Of a stretch of DNA of 33,630 nucleotides, positions 16,983 through 25,129 are shown in pieces (the first letter of the stretch is position 1; the number at the start of each line of letters is the position of its first letter). The position numbers and the translations under genes were made by a program. The notes beneath the pieces were generated by a model that did no database searches, was not told the origin of the DNA, and was given only the letters and a program-made list of their open reading frames with translations. This DNA is from Pseudomonadales bacterium (GTDB lineage Bacteria; Pseudomonadota; Gammaproteobacteria; Pseudomonadales; Azotimanducaceae), in contig JAKUTH010000027.1 of the NCBI GenBank assembly GCA_022448085.1, positions 1-33,630 on the forward strand, written 5' to 3'.

Positions 16983-17819
16983 TTAGAGAAAGCGAGTGTA
17001 CCCATCGAGGCGCTTTGATACCGCGTCACTATCCTCCGGGGGTAGCCATAGGACGATGCGTGCGACACCCATACTTTTGAATCGATCGATTAATTCGGCG
17101 TCGGGTCTCGGTGCGAATACGTTGACGCTAATCGACTCGGGATCTCGGTCGGCTTCTTCGGCGAGTTCATTTAGCCGTGCAATACCACGGACAACGGTCT
17201 CAGGATTCCGAGCGCGGGGTAGCCAGCCGTCACAATGTTTAATGACACGCCGTAGGGTGTGATCTGATTCGCCACCCAAAACAATAGGCGGGTGAGGTCG
17301 TTGTAGGGGCTTCGGCCAAGACCAGATAGAGTCGAAGTGGATATGTTCGCCGTGAAATGCCGCTTCTTCATTGGCCCAGATGATTTTGATCGCGTCGATT
17401 TGTTCTTCAAGTTTTTGGAAGCGCGTTGACCACTCAACACCGTGATGTTCCGCTTCTTCCCGATTCCAGCCTCCACCGACCCCGACGATGGCACGACCGT
17501 TGGAGAGGAGGTCGAGTGTGGCCACGGTTTTTGCGGTGGTGATCGTATCGCGTTCGATCAACAACGATATGCCGGTAGCGAGGCGAATGCGTTTGGTCGC
17601 GGTTGCCACTGCCGCGAGCGCAACAAAGGGATCGAGCGTGTGGGCGTATTCCTCCGGGAGTTCGGCGCCGCCGGCGTAGGGAGTTTTCCGACTGACCGGT
17701 ATGTGGGTATGTTCGGGCAACCAGAGTGATTCGAATCCACGTTGTTCCGCGTCTCGAGCGACGTCAACGACGTTGTGGCCGTATTCCGTCGCGAAATAGA
17801 AAATCCCAATGTCCGTCAC
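16983..17819 (-). CDS. LLM-class oxidoreductase, Rv2161c-like (TIGR03619 type)
   Basis: Luciferase-like TIM-barrel oxidoreductase of 278 residues that uses reduced flavin or F420. Family stretches are DAEQRGFESLWLPEHTHIP, the GISLLIERDTITTAKTVATLD block, GVGGGWNREEAEHHGV and PPIVLGGESDHTLRRV, which together match the TIGR03619 group described as F420-dependent in mycobacteria. Cofactor choice in this organism is open. It ends 25 bases from the convergent binding-protein gene and starts 95 bases from the divergent P450, with which it might share control. The substrate is unknown. Confidence 0.88.
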   Translation of the reverse strand: MTDIGIFYFATEYGHNVVDVARDAEQRGFESLWLPEHTHIPVSRKTPYAGGAELPEEYAHTLDPFVALAAVATATKRIRLATGISLLIERDTITTAKTVATLDLLSNGRAIVGVGGGWNREEAEHHGVEWSTRFQKLEEQIDAIKIIWANEEAAFHGEHIHFDSIWSWPKPLQRPHPPIVLGGESDHTLRRVIKHCDGWLPRARNPETVVRGIARLNELAEEADRDPESISVNVFAPRPDAELIDRFKSMGVARIVLWLPPEDSDAVSKRLDGYTRFL

Positions 17820-17914
17820 GGTTGCCTCTGTCGTAGTTTTTCCACGAGACTACCAGAGCTCAATAAGGCATGGTGTTCGCAACGATTGCCCTCTTTAAGT
17901 TATAGCCAGCCGTG

Positions 17915-19105
17915 ATGCCGCATCCGCCGATGCCTGTTTCGTTTTTGGATCCTGAATTTCAGGCGAATCCATTTGCCGCGTACCGATGGCTCCGACGCCA
18001 CGCGCCGATCTATTGGGATGCGAACGCGCCTACTTGGGACGATGAAAGAGGGATATGGGGCGTGACGAGCTACGAGCATATCCGCACTGTGTCGTTGGAT
18101 CAGGTGACATTCACATCGACGCAAGGTTCACGCGTTGATGCCCCTCCGGTCCCATCGATGATCAATCGTGATGAACCGGAACACCTATTGCGTCGCGGCG
18201 TAGTTCGAAAACGCTTTACTCCCCAGTCGGTGCGAGCATTCGAACCTTTCATTCGCAAAGCGGTTCGAACGCTCATATCGAATGCCGGTGCGGGTTTTGA
18301 TTTCGTAGAAAAGATCGCGAAACCGCTCCCCATGATGGTTATTGGACACTTGTTTGACGTCCCAGAAACCGATCACGAGAAACTCCTTGATTGGTCGGAT
18401 TTGATCGCGACAGGCATGTCCAATCAACCCGCCAGTTTCGAGGAGCGGGTACGCGAGGCGGTTAATCAGTTTGATGCGTACATCTCTGAATGCTACAGAC
18501 GTCGCCTCCGAACACCCGGCAACGATCTGCTATCGGCGCTGGTCGTGGCACGGGAGTCGGGAGTGCTCATGGAACACAAAGATTTTCTCCACGAAGCGTT
18601 GTTGCTTTTGGTGGGAGGGGATGAAACTACGCGGCACGTCGCGAGCGGGGGGCTCGACGCGTTGCTCGCGGATCCCGATAGCATGGTTCGTTTGCGTCAG
18701 GACCTCGGATTGCTGGATTCCGCAATCGAAGAAATGTTGCGCTGGGTATGTCCCGTAAAAAATATTAAGCGTACCGTCACGCGTGACGTGACCTTGGGCG
18801 AGCGCTTTGTTCGCGCCGGGGATAAAGTGTTACTTCTCTACGAATCCGGTAATCGAGACGAGTCCATTTTCCGTGATCCGGATTTCTTCGATATTGAGCG
18901 GTCTCCTAATCATCACCTCTCGTTTGGTGGTTTCGGTCGACACTACTGTATTGGAGCGAACCTAGCGCGATTGGAGTTACGCCTCCTATTCGAAGAATTA
19001 TTGAGGGCAAGCGTGGCGATCGAACGCGGAAGCGACTCGCCGCGGATGCGTCGTGGTACGTTTGTCCTCGGACTGGAATCGCTGCCTATACGTGTGACCC
19101 GTTGA
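17915..19105 (+). CDS. Cytochrome P450, bacterial class
   Basis: Soluble haem monooxygenase of about 396 residues, the usual size for bacterial P450s. The I-helix oxygen-activating motif is GGDETT (in LLLVGGDETTRHV), the K-helix ExxR is EEMLR, and the haem loop is FGGFGRHYCIGANLARLE with axial ligand C345. No ferredoxin or ferredoxin reductase gene is nearby, so its electron donor must come from elsewhere. Start choice is between a GTG at 17912 and the adjoining ATG at 17915; neither has a good ribosome site. It is divergent from the LLM gene and convergent with the enolase-superfamily gene. Substrate is unknown; the surrounding acyl-CoA genes would fit hydroxylation of a hydrophobic acid or terpenoid/steroid. 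Confidence 0.94.
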   Translation: MPHPPMPVSFLDPEFQANPFAAYRWLRRHAPIYWDANAPTWDDERGIWGVTSYEHIRTVSLDQVTFTSTQGSRVDAPPVPSMINRDEPEHLLRRGVVRKRFTPQSVRAFEPFIRKAVRTLISNAGAGFDFVEKIAKPLPMMVIGHLFDVPETDHEKLLDWSDLIATGMSNQPASFEERVREAVNQFDAYISECYRRRLRTPGNDLLSALVVARESGVLMEHKDFLHEALLLLVGGDETTRHVASGGLDALLADPDSMVRLRQDLGLLDSAIEEMLRWVCPVKNIKRTVTRDVTLGERFVRAGDKVLLLYESGNRDESIFRDPDFFDIERSPNHHLSFGGFGRHYCIGANLARLELRLLFEELLRASVAIERGSDSPRMRRGTFVLGLESLPIRVTR

Positions 19106-19109
19106 TTTC

Positions 19110-19134
19110 AACGGCCGCTCATATAAAGGCCGTT
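19110..19134. terminator. Candidate bidirectional hairpin between convergent genes
   Basis: AACGGCC (19110-19116) and GGCCGTT (19128-19134) pair perfectly around an 11-base AT-rich loop, four bases after the P450 stop and running into the stop of the opposing gene. The position suits a shared terminator, but no clear T-run follows on either side, so intrinsic termination is uncertain. Confidence 0.35.
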
Positions 19135-20299
19135 ACAGCGGAGGATATTCTTCCAATACCGATTCGTTGGGTTCGGTACCCCAACCAGGACGATCGGGGA
19201 CCTTGACGTAACCTTCCTCGATACTCGGTGCATGTGTGAAGATTTCGGCGTCACCGATGAAACGATCGATATCGGTTTCCATGATCTTTAGGTTCGGTAC
19301 CGCGGCGCAGAAATGGACATTCATCATTGTGGCTAAATGGCCATAGTAGTTGTGGGGCGCGATGTTGACCTGATAAGCGTCTGCCGCGGCTGCGATTTTG
19401 AGCGATTGCCAAATGCCAATCCAAACGGCGTCGATGATGGCGATATCCAAGGCCTCCTGTTGAAAATAAGGAAGGAATTCCACCAACCCAGTGAGTGATT
19501 CACAGCCGCTAATAGTGAAGGGGCTTTGTTGGCGGATCGTCGCCAACGCACCGGCGTGCGGTGTATCAATCTCAATCCAAAATAGATCGTGATCACGTAA
19601 GGCCCGCAACAGTGTCAGGTAGCCTTCGGTTCGGGCATTGAAATTGAGATCCAACAAGATATCCATCTCGGCACCAGAACCTTCCCTAAAAGCATAAAGA
19701 TAGTCTTGTAACCCATTAATAATATTACGTTTTGGTGTCCTTTCTGGCTCGTTCGGGCCGCCAAAACCGGGGGACCACCCGACCATGCCGTTCGGTGTTT
19801 CTCGGAAAATATTCGTTTTCAACGCAGTGAATCCCCGCTCGGCGACCTCTGCACCGAGCGCGCGAACATCGTCCAAGGTCGCCACGGCGGGTGGGTATAT
19901 TTCAGGCCGGGAAATACGCCAGGTACCGCAATGGGACCAATACACCCGAACCCGATCACGTATTTTTCCACCCAGCAACTCGTGGCATGGAATCCCCAGT
20001 TCTTTTGCCTTAGCGTCGAGAACGGCGTTTTCGATGGCACCGATAGCTCGTGGCAACACGCCGACCAATGATTGGCGGGCTGCGGCCGTCAGACGGGCAT
20101 AGATGGCCTCGTGGTTTCTGACGTCGTGACCGACGATGAGGTGGCCGAGTTGTTCGATGGCGGTAGTGACCCCCACCGGTCGAAAGCCGTCGTCGTATTC
20201 GCTCCAGCCAACGATGCCGTCGACGGTTTCGATGCGGACGAAGTGGTAATTGCGCCAGCCAGCATTGCAATGACGGGTTTCAACGGTTTCGATTTTCAT
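19133..20299 (-). CDS. Mandelate racemase/muconate lactonizing enzyme-type enolase-superfamily protein
   Basis: 388-residue enolase-superfamily enzyme that would abstract a proton alpha to a carboxylate bound to Mg. Metal ligands are visible as D217 (in LLDLN219), E243 (FWIEID) and E267 (GCESL). A His-Asp dyad of the mandelate-racemase subgroup is likely formed by H316 (APHNY) and D290 (IIDAVW). The KxK motif of the opposite side is K161-T-N163, so the second Lys is replaced by Asn, as in some acid-sugar dehydratases such as the galactonate dehydratase type. Racemase chemistry using both faces is therefore unlikely; dehydration of a hydroxy acid is more plausible. The start at 20299 excludes 41 non-homologous upstream residues. 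It is divergent from the acyl-CoA carboxylase. Confidence 0.85.
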   Translation of the reverse strand: MKIETVETRHCNAGWRNYHFVRIETVDGIVGWSEYDDGFRPVGVTTAIEQLGHLIVGHDVRNHEAIYARLTAAARQSLVGVLPRAIGAIENAVLDAKAKELGIPCHELLGGKIRDRVRVYWSHCGTWRISRPEIYPPAVATLDDVRALGAEVAERGFTALKTNIFRETPNGMVGWSPGFGGPNEPERTPKRNIINGLQDYLYAFREGSGAEMDILLDLNFNARTEGYLTLLRALRDHDLFWIEIDTPHAGALATIRQQSPFTISGCESLTGLVEFLPYFQQEALDIAIIDAVWIGIWQSLKIAAAADAYQVNIAPHNYYGHLATMMNVHFCAAVPNLKIMETDIDRFIGDAEIFTHAPSIEEGYVKVPDRPGWGTEPNESVLEEYPPL

Positions 20300-20447
20300 G
20301 TTGAGTCGGCTGCCTCGGATCGTTTTAGCTGAGAAGACACGGGAGAGTAAACGAAGATGCTGCGAAATGGGGTTTGATCCAATGAGAGTTATAGGATCGT
20401 AGCGTTGATACGGATCCAGCACATCGGATTCTGCGTTCTTCGTTCCT

Positions 20448-20456
20448 TGCTAGAAT
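20448..20456 (+). promoter_or_regulatory. Candidate extended -10 promoter element for the acyl-CoA carboxylase
   Basis: TGC directly followed by TAGAAT forms an extended -10 (TGn plus five of six bases of TATAAT) in the 187-base gap between the divergent enolase-superfamily and carboxylase genes. It predicts a start near 20463 and a leader of about 24 bases. The -35 region is poor. Nothing else with clear structure is seen in this gap. Confidence 0.35.
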
Positions 20457-20486
20457 CGCCAGTTCTTTGGGTGAAGTAGAACCGAC

Positions 20487-23400
20487 ATGCCGATACAACG
20501 ACTGTTGATCGCTAATCGTGGTGAAATTGCGATACGTATAGCTCGAGCGGCCGCTGATTTGGGGATATATACGGTGGCGGCATTTTCCGAGGACGATGAG
20601 CAAAGTCTGCACACTCGAGTCGCCGACGAATCCTCGGGCCTCTCCGGGATTGGTGCAGGTGCCTATTTGGATGCTGAAGCCATCCTGGATATGGCCGAAG
20701 CGAATGGGTGTGATTCGATCCATCCGGGATACGGTTTTCTGTCGGAGCGAGCCGATTTTGCCGCCGCCTGCGCTGAACGTGGCATCACGTTCGTTGGGCC
20801 GAGCGAATACCATCTGTCGCTGTTCGGCGATAAAGCCCGCGCGCGCGCTGCAGCGGTCGCCGCCGACGTCCCGGTGTTACGGGGTCATGACGAGGCCGTA
20901 TCGTTAGAACGGGCAGCCGATTTTTTTGGAACGCTCGGCTCTGACGGCGTGATGATGATCAAAGCGATCGCCGGTGGTGGTGGTCGGGGAACGCGGACGG
21001 TTCGTTCGATCGATGAACTGGAGGATGCGTACAAGCGGTGTCAATCCGAAGCTCAAACAGCCTTTGGGTTGGCTGACGTGTACGTCGAAGAATTCGTGAA
21101 GCAAGCGCGTCATGTCGAAGTACAGATTCTGGGTGATCTTCACGGGGGTGTTGCCCATCTCGGCGAGCGAGAATGCAGCGTTCAACGGCGTAATCAGAAG
21201 GTAGTGGAGATAGCTCCGGCACCTGGGTTGCCCGATTCGCTACGAACGCAATTGATCGATGCCGCCGTGAGATTCGCGTCTAAAGAGGGTTACACGAATC
21301 TCGGGACGTTTGAGTTCTTGATCGATACATCGGGTCAAGGTCACGACTTGCCGTTTGTGTTCATCGAGGCTAACGCCAGATTACAGGTCGAACATACCGT
21401 GACCGAAGAGGTCACCGGCGTTGATTTAGTCCAGACGCAAATACGGCTTGCAGACGGCGATTCGCTCGCCGACCTGGGGCTCGATGAACCGCAGGTAGCG
21501 ATCCCTCGTGGCTATGCCATTCAGGCGCGTGTCAACATGGAAACCATCGCGGCGGATGGATCGGTGCTACCCAATGCCGGGACACTCAGCATATACGAAG
21601 CCCCGAATGGACCGGGTGTTCGAACCGATGGTTTTGGTTACGCCGGCTACAAGACGAGTACTTCGTTTGACTCGTTGCTAGCAAAAGTCATCGTGCATTC
21701 CGGCAGCACCGAATTCTCGTCTGCGATTGTGCGCATGCGTCGAGCCCTCTCCGAATTCCGCATTAGCGGTGTCGAGACCAATATTCCGTTCTTGTTGAAC
21801 GTTCTCGCCCATGAGGACTTTGCGGAAAGTCGGATCATTACCCGTTGGGTTGATAATAACCTTGCGGAACTTGCTGCAGAACAGGTGAAATCGCGGGCTC
21901 GTTTCGTTGAGTCCGATGCCTCCGTTGATGGTCATGAGGTGGGTGGTTTCGCTGGTGCACGCGTGGATACCAGCGATCCGCTCGCACTTTTTGATCACGA
22001 TGCCAAAGTCAAATCCAAAGGGCCAGGTGGAGTCGTCGTGGACGACGAGGTGGTTGTCACGGGTCCCGATGGCTCGGTTGGAATGAGTTCACCCATCCAA
22101 GGGACAATTGTTTCGATTGACGTGGGTCAAGACGATCAGGTCCGTGCCGGGCAACAAGTGGCTGTGGTTGAAGCCATGAAAATGGAACATGTGATTCGCT
22201 CTGGTATTGATGGAATCGTCCGTGAGATCACCATGTCAGCTGGCGACGTCGTGCGTGACGGATACCCGATTGTATTTATTGAAGAGGCCGAAGTTGACGT
22301 CGACCACGTTATCGAAAACGAGCAATTGGATCCCGATTACATTCGGCCGGATCTGGCGGAAAACTATCGCCGCCACGCATTTACCTTGGACGAAAACCGA
22401 CCCGACGCTGTGGCGAAACGATACGGGCGTGGTTACCGAATGCCGCGAGAGAATATCGCCCAACTGATGGATGACGGCTCATTCAAAGAGTACTGGCCTC
22501 TTATCGTGGCCCGTCAGCACAAACGCTTTGATATGGAAACCTTGCGGAAAAACACACCAGCCGACGGCCTTATCGCAGGCATCGGTACGATTAATGCCGA
22601 TCTATTTGATGATGTCGATGCGCGCGCCATGCTTGTGCATTACGACTACACCGTGTTGGCGGGAACGCAAGGTGGTCGCAACCATTACAAGCAAGATCGA
22701 ATGTTTGAGTTAGCGAGTCGATTCAGGATTCCTCTGATCCTTTTTGGCGAGGGGGGTGGTGGCCGACCTGGAGATGACGGGACCGGACCGGGCGTCGCGT
22801 TCGATACTCACACGTTCACGCAATTTTCGAAGCTCTCTGGACTCGTGCCGATGATTGCGGTGATTAACGGACGCACTTTTGCTGGTAACACGGCCTTGGT
22901 TGCGTGTTGTGACGTCATCATTGCGACCGAACGAACAACCGTGGCGATGGGTGGTCCGGCAATGATTGAAGGTGGTGGACTCGGAATCTACACACCCGAG
23001 GAAGTCGGGCCGATGTCGTTTCAGGTCCCCAATGGTGTGGTTGACATCCTCGCTAAAGACGAGGAAGACGCAGTCGAAGTTGCTAAGAAATACCTTTCTT
23101 ATTTCCAAGGTCGTACCAAGGAATGGGATGCCCATGACCAGCGCCCGTTGCGCCATGCGATTCCCGAGAACAGACTGCGCTTGTACGACATGCGGGAAAT
23201 TATCCACACCATCGCGGATAAAGATTCCGTGCTAGAAATCCGTGAAAAGTTTGGGATTGGTGTCATTACTGCGTTCATACGGGTGGAAGGGCAGCCCATG
23301 GGAGTCATAGCGAACAATCCCCACCACCTGGCCGGGGCCATTGATTCTGACGGGGCGGATAAGGGCGCCAGATTCATCCAGTTGTGCGACGCGTTTGACA

Positions 23401-23897
23401 TCCCAGTTCTCTCGCTGATGGATTGCCCTGGCATGATGGTGGGCCCGGATGTCGAGGCTACGGCGTTGGTTCGCCATTGCGTTCGAATGTTCAATGCCGG
23501 AGCGAATCTGACGACACCGCTTTTTGGCGTGGTCGTCCGCAAAGCGTACGGCTTAGGCGTACAAGCGATGTGTGGTGCAAGTGCGTTGGTTGGATTTTTT
23601 ACTGTGGCATGGCCGACTGCAGAATTTGCCGGCATGAATATTGAAGGGTCGGTCAAGCTCGGTTATCGCAAAGAACTTGCCGCCATTGAAGATGCAGAAG
23701 AACGCCGCCTGGAGTTCGAGCGTCGTGTGGCAGGTGCGTATGAAGGCGCGAAGGCCGTTAACGCAGGGACAGGGGGTGGATTGGACGACGTGATTGATCC
23801 GAGCGAGACGCGTGATTGGATTGCGAGCAGTTTGAAGCGATTACCACCAGTGCCTCCACGAACTGAGAAGAAGTACCCATACATCGACACGTGGTAA
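20487..23897 (+). CDS. Single-chain biotin-dependent acyl-CoA carboxylase (BC-BCCP-CT fusion)
   Basis: A 1136-residue enzyme that should carry out the whole carboxylation of an acyl-CoA. The biotin carboxylase domain covers residues about 1-450: LLIANRGEIAIRI at the start, ATP-grasp glycine loop AGGGGRG near 163, HVEVQILGD, and EANARLQVEH near 295. The biotinyl domain carries EAMKM with biotinylated K565. The carboxyltransferase spans about 640-1136, with HYDYTVLAGTQGG, an oxyanion region GGPAMIEGGG near 820, and DCPGMMVGPDVE. This order and size match the single-polypeptide long-chain acyl-CoA carboxylases known from mycobacteria and some proteobacteria, not the two-subunit propionyl-CoA or four-part acetyl-CoA enzymes. 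The acyl chain used is not certain. The gene appears monocistronic. Confidence 0.93.
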   Translation: MPIQRLLIANRGEIAIRIARAAADLGIYTVAAFSEDDEQSLHTRVADESSGLSGIGAGAYLDAEAILDMAEANGCDSIHPGYGFLSERADFAAACAERGITFVGPSEYHLSLFGDKARARAAAVAADVPVLRGHDEAVSLERAADFFGTLGSDGVMMIKAIAGGGGRGTRTVRSIDELEDAYKRCQSEAQTAFGLADVYVEEFVKQARHVEVQILGDLHGGVAHLGERECSVQRRNQKVVEIAPAPGLPDSLRTQLIDAAVRFASKEGYTNLGTFEFLIDTSGQGHDLPFVFIEANARLQVEHTVTEEVTGVDLVQTQIRLADGDSLADLGLDEPQVAIPRGYAIQARVNMETIAADGSVLPNAGTLSIYEAPNGPGVRTDGFGYAGYKTSTSFDSLLAKVIVHSGSTEFSSAIVRMRRALSEFRISGVETNIPFLLNVLAHEDFAESRIITRWVDNNLAELAAEQVKSRARFVESDASVDGHEVGGFAGARVDTSDPLALFDHDAKVKSKGPGGVVVDDEVVVTGPDGSVGMSSPIQGTIVSIDVGQDDQVRAGQQVAVVEAMKMEHVIRSGIDGIVREITMSAGDVVRDGYPIVFIEEAEVDVDHVIENEQLDPDYIRPDLAENYRRHAFTLDENRPDAVAKRYGRGYRMPRENIAQLMDDGSFKEYWPLIVARQHKRFDMETLRKNTPADGLIAGIGTINADLFDDVDARAMLVHYDYTVLAGTQGGRNHYKQDRMFELASRFRIPLILFGEGGGGRPGDDGTGPGVAFDTHTFTQFSKLSGLVPMIAVINGRTFAGNTALVACCDVIIATERTTVAMGGPAMIEGGGLGIYTPEEVGPMSFQVPNGVVDILAKDEEDAVEVAKKYLSYFQGRTKEWDAHDQRPLRHAIPENRLRLYDMREIIHTIADKDSVLEIREKFGIGVITAFIRVEGQPMGVIANNPHHLAGAIDSDGADKGARFIQLCDAFDIPVLSLMDCPGMMVGPDVEATALVRHCVRMFNAGANLTTPLFGVVVRKAYGLGVQAMCGASALVGFFTVAWPTAEFAGMNIEGSVKLGYRKELAAIEDAEERRLEFERRVAGAYEGAKAVNAGTGGGLDDVIDPSETRDWIASSLKRLPPVPPRTEKKYPYIDTW

Positions 23898-23914
23898 TTG
23901 TTGGAGTAGCTAAA

Positions 23915-24988
23915 TCAGTTCCACGATTTAAGCTCCGGAAGCACCGTTTCCGCATATAAGCGCATGCTGGCTTCTGCGTCTTCGTACGCAATGCCGCCAT
24001 AGCGGAAGCAGGCGGCCTCTTCGAAGGGGCCTATGACGTCGAAGCGTTCCCGGTACTTCTCCAGCATTTGGTCGGGTGTGCCGTACGCGTTTGCAGCGAG
24101 GAAGCCGTCAACATACTTGTCGAAACCGATCTCACGCAATTTTGCGGCTTGCTTGCCGTATGCCTGGTACCCCTCCATGTTGTCGAGGTGGTCGCCCATC
24201 AATTCATAATGCTCTAAAAGACTCTGGAGATACGTGGCCATGCACTGCTCTGCAACATCCCGTGCGTGGTCCGGATCGCTGTGGCAAAAGGTAAAGTCGG
24301 CGGTCATGGTTGGCGGTGCAGTTTTTCCTTGATGATGCTCGTAGCGCTCGCGGTACCGTTCGATGCCAGGGAGGCGACGTTCCCAATGAGCCTCGGAAAA
24401 CATAATCATACGACCGCCAACCCGTGCGCATGCTTCGATTGAATCCGTTGAATTCGCGACGGCATAGATTCGATCGTCAAACGAACGTTCCGGTCGTGGT
24501 CGAATTTCGGTTCGAGGTTGAGGATAGAAGGGTCCTTGCCCTTCGATATAACCGGTTTTGAGTGCATTCACGATCATCATGGAAGATTCGTCGAAGCGCT
24601 CGCGCGAAGTATCCATGTCGATGCCGACGAAAGGCGCAAATTCACGACGAGAGAGTCCGCGACCCATTCCGAAACGGACCCGACCTCCGGACACAGTATC
24701 GAGCAGGGCAACTTTCTCTGCTACACGAAGGGGTTCATTCCAGGGCAGGATGACCGCGGCAGTACCGAGTTTGATATCGGTTGTCCTTCCGGCGACGAAC
24801 GCAAGTAGTTCGAGATTGTCTGGGCAGAAGGAATAGTCGAAGAAGTGGTGCTCGGTTGGCCAGACCGCGTCGAATCCTAGTTGTTCGGCCAGTTCGGCGA
24901 GGCGAAGTTCTTGCTGATAGACCGTGCCGTCGGTGAGGTTTGTGTCCCAGCCATACGAAGAAAAAATGAGCTGCAGACCTACGTCCAT
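23915..24988 (-). CDS. LLM-class flavin-dependent oxidoreductase (bacterial luciferase-like)
   Basis: A 357-residue luciferase-like monooxygenase, distinct in subgroup from the one at 16983-17819. It begins VGLQLIFSSYG, has LGFDAVWPTEHHFFDY (the alkanal-monooxygenase-like EHH motif), KLGTAAVILPWNEPLRVAEKVALLD and RVRFGMGRGLSRREF, standard for flavin-dependent members acting on long-chain or carbonyl substrates. The start at 24988 has GGGGGG a few bases upstream. The frame stays open further to 25543, but that part is basic, low in family-like sequence and lies antisense to the transporter gene, so I leave it out. It converges on the carboxylase with an 17-base gap. Reductase partner and substrate are unknown. 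Confidence 0.88.
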   Translation of the reverse strand: MDVGLQLIFSSYGWDTNLTDGTVYQQELRLAELAEQLGFDAVWPTEHHFFDYSFCPDNLELLAFVAGRTTDIKLGTAAVILPWNEPLRVAEKVALLDTVSGGRVRFGMGRGLSRREFAPFVGIDMDTSRERFDESSMMIVNALKTGYIEGQGPFYPQPRTEIRPRPERSFDDRIYAVANSTDSIEACARVGGRMIMFSEAHWERRLPGIERYRERYEHHQGKTAPPTMTADFTFCHSDPDHARDVAEQCMATYLQSLLEHYELMGDHLDNMEGYQAYGKQAAKLREIGFDKYVDGFLAANAYGTPDQMLEKYRERFDVIGPFEEAACFRYGGIAYEDAEASMRLYAETVLPELKSWN

Positions 24989-25129
24989 GAGACCCCCCGT
25001 TTCTGTTCGATACCGATGTAAACGAATGGATGCGGTGCCGAGCCTACCAGAGAGCAGTTGCGTATTGGCACCGGTCTTGAATTTGCGCACACTGGCGTGA
25101 CGTCGACGACATTCGAGGGAGACGACGAC

